Source of the DNA: Ctena decussata | Lineage: Eukaryota; Mollusca; Bivalvia; Lucinida; Lucinidae | Length of the DNA: 64,000 nt | Reading direction: 5' to 3' | Assembly (NCBI GenBank): GCA_963989385.1 | Contig: OZ022512.1 | Span: 25,875,899 to 25,939,898 of the forward strand | Part shown: piece by piece, positions 44,162-64,000 of the stretch | Numbering within the stretch: position 1 is the first letter of the stretch | Layout of the letters: the number at the start of each line of letters is the position of its first letter | The notes under the pieces: generated by a model | What the model saw: only the letters and a program-made list of their open reading frames with translations | What the model was told of the DNA's origin: nothing | The model's database searches: none | Made by a program: the position numbers and the translations under genes

Positions 44162-46068
44162 TGTAACGGCGTCTGACTATTGGCTGTTATTTCTTCGTTT
44201 GTTCCATAATCAGTATCGTATCTACTGTTTTCATATCGTAAACACGATCTTGGATTCGCAAAACGAACCATGGTCGAGCGAAACATGTGTCAACTTCGCA
44301 TCCCATTTTCCTTTCAAATACGGTCTGACAGCAAGATTTCACTCCTAGATTATAAAATTCTAATGCTAAGTGAACTAAGCATACCCTTTTTAGCCACTTT
44401 AATCGGTTTTATAGCTGTATTTTTCATCTTTTCCTGTTCAAAAGTTTGATTTCTAAGCTGTCATTCGCGCTTGTTTTGGCTTCAATATGTAACTGAACCA
44501 TAAGTTCCGAGTATTCCGCATAAGTTGCTATGCGCGTGCACTGGTTTCCGCTCTACTATACTTTCCAATATGGAGCGCATTGACATTTGGAAACCCGTGG
44601 GTGCTATAAATACAGATACGCAGGCGCAGAATCTCTTGTTGCGACTGATACCAGCAACGAACTGTCGTCTGTTCCAGACCCTCTCTTAACACCTTGAAGC
44701 TCTTGAGCCTGAATTAAAATCAACTACAACTAGCTTGAAGTTTCTGTTTGCTGGCGTAATGCCATATAGAAAGCTAAACCAGCCTGGGCCCAAAGAGGTC
44801 TGAATAATCTTTGACTCTTCCCCACCCATCTATCCAGGCGAGCCCTGCGCCCTTCTTGACTGAACACCTTTCTATCCTTTTTCTAAGGCGAAGTTGGCAC
44901 AGGTTTTATTCTTAACATCTTAAAAAGTATTTTGACTTGATGAATACAATTTTTATCAGAACTCTATCGATCAATAAACGTTGTTTGTAGACATTCTTAT
45001 TAAGAAATAGTTCCGTACGCCTTGAAAGGCGCACCTTTGAAAGAAGACAAATACAACAACAACAATTCAGCTTGTCACCGTGTTCAACGCTGTATGCGGG
45101 TTGTAGACTGTCAATTGGTAACACGTGGATTGTTGATAAATTAACTATCTTTATGCATTACTATACTTTAATTGAGTAGAGCTATTAGTTTTACAAAGGC
45201 GCACCTTTGAAGGAATACAACAACAACAATCCAGCTTGTCACCATGTTCAACGCTGTATGCGGGTGTAGTGGCTTGTAGACTGTCAATTGGTTACTCGTG
45301 GATTGTTGATAAATGAACTGTCTTTATGCATTATCATTAACTGAGCTTTAAAAGGGTAGATCTATTAGTTTAACAACATCCTTCTTGAAAGGCGTGGCAA
45401 TTGTAATATACGGTCATTATAAAAGGAGCAAAACCGTTACATGCTGTTTATATGTAGGTTAACCGTTGATAGTCTCTCGCCATTTTAATGTAATTGATGA
45501 CCCATTTATAGGATGCATCTAAGTAGATCTTTCAGTCTTTACGGCATATCAATTCGATAATAGTAATTTATATTGTTGTAATCTGTTTAGAGTCTGATTT
45601 GTACAATAGAAATTATAGGGTTTACATTTATATTCAGAGACTGATTGTACAAATATTCATCAAGATATAAATGAAAGCAGCATTTGTGTGTAATTTGTCA
45701 ATATTTAAGTGGAATGTTAATTGTCCAATGAAACAAGGAGTCATATGAAATGATTGTTTCCATTTTGTAACTCATTTATAAGCTATCGGTTCTAAACTTT
45801 CAATGTAATGTTTCATATTTAAGATACCCCAGCTAATTAGTATATTCTGAATAATAAGGTAATCCAGTTAGTTTATTATCAACTATTGTTAAGGGCAAAC
45901 ATAATAAACTTGTAAAATTGAAATAAAATGGCTGGCTGTCTATTCACTTCCCATTAGCATTGAGTACGACCCAGGTCGAACCCCCAAAAATTCATTGTAG
46001 CGGCACTATCGCCTCCTGACCTGTCAAAAGTATTTCAGTTAGAAGCACGACCAGGTGGTGCCGGTACA
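44162..46068 (+). repeat. 3' LTR (1,907 bp)
   Basis: Matches the 5' LTR in full, with one substitution that I found. Confidence 0.95.
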
Positions 46069-46072
46069 ATAT
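46069..46072. repeat. Target site duplication ATAT, right
   Basis: Pairs with 29626-29629. Confidence 0.7.
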
Positions 46073-46464
46073 TCACAGATGTATGTAATTGCGACACTCA
46101 TATCTCCTAAGGTACTGGGTTTTATATCCTTGCCATTTTATCACTCAATGACGTCATCCGGTAACTGGGAAAATCCCAAGCAAACATGGCGGTCTTCGTA
46201 AACATTCTCACAGCTACGAAGGAAAAATCGCCAGTAACTATTAAATAAGACACATTGGGAAGGTCAGAAGAAGAAAAAGGCTGTTATTTATCAAAAAGAA
46301 AACATAATATATTGATTAATGCACAGTTTACAATGTGCCAAAATGATTTTATCGGCATCTGAAATACCCACACTGAGGAAGACTTACAGGTGCTGGACCT
46401 AAATTAGAAACTTTGTTTCTGAAATAATTTCGGTCCGGAGCTGGACTACTACACCAACATATCC
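46073..46464. other. Unassigned DNA
   Basis: Right flank of the large LTR element. No gene recognised. Confidence 0.4.
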
Positions 46465-46627
46465 TAGCCAGCGTTCAATCAGCCAAATACCTCGGGATTA
46501 CAGTGACGGAGGATCTTAAATGGGACACCCACATACAGAATATATGTGTCAAGGCTAACCAAACTATAGTCTTCCTCAGAAGAAACTTGAACATCTGAGC
46601 TGTGTCTATAAAGCAACAGGCCTACTT
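46465..46627 (+). pseudogene. LINE RT fragment, post-palm region
   Basis: Encodes SAKYLGITVTEDLKWDTHIQ followed by KANQTIVFLRRNL, the block that follows the palm in CR1/Jockey-like LINE RTs. A stop follows NLNI. It is an isolated relic. Confidence 0.75.
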
Positions 46628-46746
46628 CATCTGATCCGTCTCGTTGAGATGGTTCAGATGAGGGGTCACAATATATGGTTTCGATGAGAAATAAGAAAAA
46701 TTATCCTTAATTATCATCAAATACTCCCTCTTATCTAGAGCTCTGT
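46628..46746. mobile_element. Half copy of foldback MITE (AGAGCTCT family)
   Basis: Shares GTTCAGATGAGGGGTCACAA and the end CCCTCTTATCTAGAGCTCTGT with copies at 50641-50845 and 63629-63835. The left arm is missing, replaced by the LINE relic. Confidence 0.75.
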
Positions 46747-46866
46747 TCTGTGACTAGAAATACTCCCCTTACTGTAAAATACTGTATAGCAGATTGTGGA
46801 CACAGCAGAGACTACATTCTTGGAGAAATCATAAATAAACTTACACAGTATCTTTATGGCCATAAG

Positions 46867-47137
46867 GGCCGGACCGCGTAGCGCAATCGGTAGGGCACCT
46901 GACTCATAAGTCAGAGGTCCTGGGTTCGATACCTGGTCTGGCCACATACTTTCGTTTCTCCTTCTGCTGATTCAAGGAGGGTAGCTGTCCGTTACTGGGA
47001 AAAGTATGTGCACATAGTACTGGTTAACTGCTTAGGAGGTCTAAGCCTGCCCAGGAATAGTGTGGTTAGGTTAACTGACCGTACCAACATGACCTTAGCT
47101 GTTTATGGATAACGTAAAGCAAAAAATCAAATCAAAG
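46867..47137 (+). mobile_element. Full-length tRNA-derived SINE
   Basis: The head resembles a tRNA with anticodon-like CTCATAA, a pol III A box (TAGCGCAATCGG, 46879-46890) and a B box (GGTTCGATACC, 46923-46933). It is followed by a body with TAAGCCTGCCCAGGAA and ACATGACCTTAGCTG, and an AATCAAATCAAAG tail. It is flanked by 14-bp duplications TTTATGGCC(A)(T/C)AAG at 46853-46866 and 47138-47151, with one mismatch. Fragments of the same family lie at 5828-5925 and 18664-18735. Mobilisation would need a partner LINE; which one is unknown. Confidence 0.88.
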
Positions 47138-47151
47138 TTTATGGCCACAAG

Positions 47152-47407
47152 ATGTCAGTTGGTCTGATAATAGACCAAATAGGACTACCCAGGCCTGCGG
47201 TGCTCACTCGGATTTTGAGAATAGGAGTCCCAGAGACATCTTTGGGAAAAAGTAGGAGTCTCACAATGTATTCTTGAAGATATTATCTTAAAACAGCAGT
47301 TCCCAGGTCAAAAGTAGGAGCAAAGGACACCAGATATGGGCTAAATGAGAAGCCTTGTACTATTTCCATCAAAGTTATTCCTCCTTACTTAGCGAAAAAT
47401 GCAAAAT
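47152..47407. other. Unassigned DNA
   Basis: Contains a near-repeated AAAAGTAGGAG motif (47247, 47322) and nothing further. Confidence 0.4.
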
Positions 47408-47648
47408 ATGAGCCGCAACACAAGAAAACCAACAAAATGGTATGTGTACCCAGCAGAGACTCAGATCTGCCTTGTTATTTTCTTAGTCTGATCAGTCATT
47501 ACTTTGTGCTGAAAGGGTAGCCAAGGATCTAAGTTACCTCCATGCCAAAAGTGAGGAATGATCAGACTGGGCAGATGCCCAGGCTGATCTGAGTCTTTGC
47601 TGAATGCACATGCCACTTTGTTGTTGTTGTTTTTTGTGTTGGGGCTAA
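47408..47648. mobile_element. Foldback MITE (GAGCCGCAACA family), copy 1
   Basis: Inverted arms start TATGAGCCGCAACACAAG and include a GATCAGACTGGGC/GCCCAGGCTGATC core. It is about 240 bp and more diverged than the copies at 53436-53685 and 56284-56524. Confidence 0.75.
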
Positions 47649-48318
47649 TAATTATCATCTTGTGAACTCAAAAGAGGCTACATTAAATGAGCAGTCGTAA
47701 TCAAACTTTACAGTTTACAGTATGTTTACTGCTACAAGATCTCAGCCAGATATGATGATGGGCAAAATGAGATTATTAACACCAGAGTTTTTTGTGACCC
47801 AGGGGTCAACCTAGAGGGAGAAGTGGGAGAAATTCATAGTTTCATTAGCTCCATTAAGCTCCACCTGCCCTCATTTGCATAAGAAAATTTCTATTTCAAA
47901 CCATTTTTTTGTCAAATTTGATAGATATTCTCCTAATGACATATAAAAGTTATTCAGCAAATTTTGGAAATGTATCTTTCATAGTTAATGAGTTATTTAG
48001 TTAAGAATTTACTATTTTAATCATTTTCAGTGAGTTTGTGGGACCTAGTTCACCAAACAGCTGAACTTGATCTTATCTCTCACAGCATGCTCAGTCAGTG
48101 GCACTTCTGACTGGCCAGTGAATAGTAGTTAAGTAGGTACTAATTAACTTTGAGTGGCATCTCGGAACTATTAATTGTCTCCCTAAGCTGACCAACTTCT
48201 CGCTATTTTGAGCAGAGGGAGATGTCAGAATGTATAAAACATATAAAAAATCCAAAATTTGAAAAAAATCTTCTCCAATCTGAGAACCCTAGACTAACCA
48301 ACAAGTTCATTATTTCAG
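47649..48318. other. Flank of MAP3K20 with motif shared with ORF3 upstream
   Basis: 47805-47840 and 48170-48240 resemble 38630-38715 in the same order (GGGAGAAGTGGGAGAA; CTAAGCTGACCAACTTCTC; GAGGGAGATGTCAGAATGT). No gene seen; it may include an upstream intron or promoter of the kinase gene. Confidence 0.45.
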
Positions 48319-48342
48319 GAAACTTTAATTTGCAAACCATGA

Positions 48343-63998
<15,656 letters not shown>

Positions 63999-64000
63999 TT

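Larger units (their letters stand above)
29630..46068 (+). mobile_element. 16.4-kb LTR retrotransposon carrying a KCTD/BTB ORF
   Basis: Two 1,907-bp LTRs bound 12.6 kb of internal DNA with, in order, a tRNA-Leu-type primer site, gag (32013-33242), pol (protease, RT, RNase H, integrase; ending 37594) and ORF3 (38765-41500), then 2.7 kb of AT-rich DNA and a polypurine-like tract. Protease-RT-RNase H-integrase order and a GPY/F-like integrase tail place it in Ty3/Gypsy. At 16.4 kb it is about three times the size of the Steamer-like element in this window. I found one substitution between the LTRs, so insertion is recent. An integrase Asp-to-His change suggests that this copy cannot integrate unaided. 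Confidence 0.92.

Noticed and set aside
46867..46943. A tRNA-Met (CAT) gene
   Set aside because: The stem before the A box is too long, and the tRNA-like part continues into a repeat body with tail and 14-bp duplications found elsewhere in the window. It is a SINE head.

Overview
The window is animal nuclear DNA. It is AT-rich, its one host gene has GT/AG introns, and it is crowded with nested transposable elements. A Steamer-like Ty3/Gypsy element, Penelope-like elements (PLEs) whose closest relatives I recall from clams, a tRNA-derived SINE and foldback elements with internal tandem repeats all suggest a bivalve mollusc, probably a heterodont clam or mussel. The species cannot be named from this sequence alone.

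Layout. (1) 1-11.4 kb: a broken PLE on the minus strand, split in its N-terminal region by a 7,393-bp element. That element has ~600-bp terminal inverted repeats (TIRs) and a 5-bp target site duplication (TGATA), and it carries two MITEs, a SINE fragment, a ~420-bp tandem repeat, a TTAA-flanked foldback element and a LINE fragment. (2) 11.4-20.2 kb: simple and tandem repeats, a TIR element with internal tandem repeats, LINE fragments, an AT-rich palindromic element and a second, 5'-truncated PLE with a SINE piece in its 3' UTR. (3) 20.2-25.2 kb: a complete but frameshifted 5,003-bp Steamer-like element on the minus strand, with 205-bp LTRs, a GAATC duplication, a tRNA-Leu-type primer site and a polypurine tract. 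(4) 25.2-29.6 kb: mostly unassigned, with an RT fragment and another TIR/tandem-repeat element. (5) 29.6-46.1 kb: one 16,439-bp LTR retrotransposon with two 1,907-bp LTRs that I could distinguish at a single base. It encodes gag, a 1,459-codon pol and, in the position where env would lie, a 911-codon ORF3. ORF3 joins N-terminal Cys/His finger-like motifs, a long charged Lys/Glu/Asn-rich region and a C-terminal BTB domain of the KCTD/K+-channel-tetramerisation (T1) type. This is the main discovery candidate. (6) 46.1-48.3 kb: a LINE fragment, a full-length SINE with 14-bp duplications, and foldback MITEs. (7) 48.36-63.98 kb: nine coding exons, running off the right edge, of a protein kinase matching MAP3K20 (ZAK/MLTK). 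Its introns hold MITEs, long hairpins and a 4-kb 35-bp satellite.

How the parts relate. Nesting gives a relative order: PLE first, then the long-TIR element inside it, then the elements inside that. The large LTR element is the youngest dated insertion and the Steamer-like copy is older (3 LTR differences in 205 bp). The large element is young yet already defective: its integrase has His in place of the second catalytic Asp. The MAP3K20 exons are undamaged although MITEs lie within about 20 bp of two splice sites.
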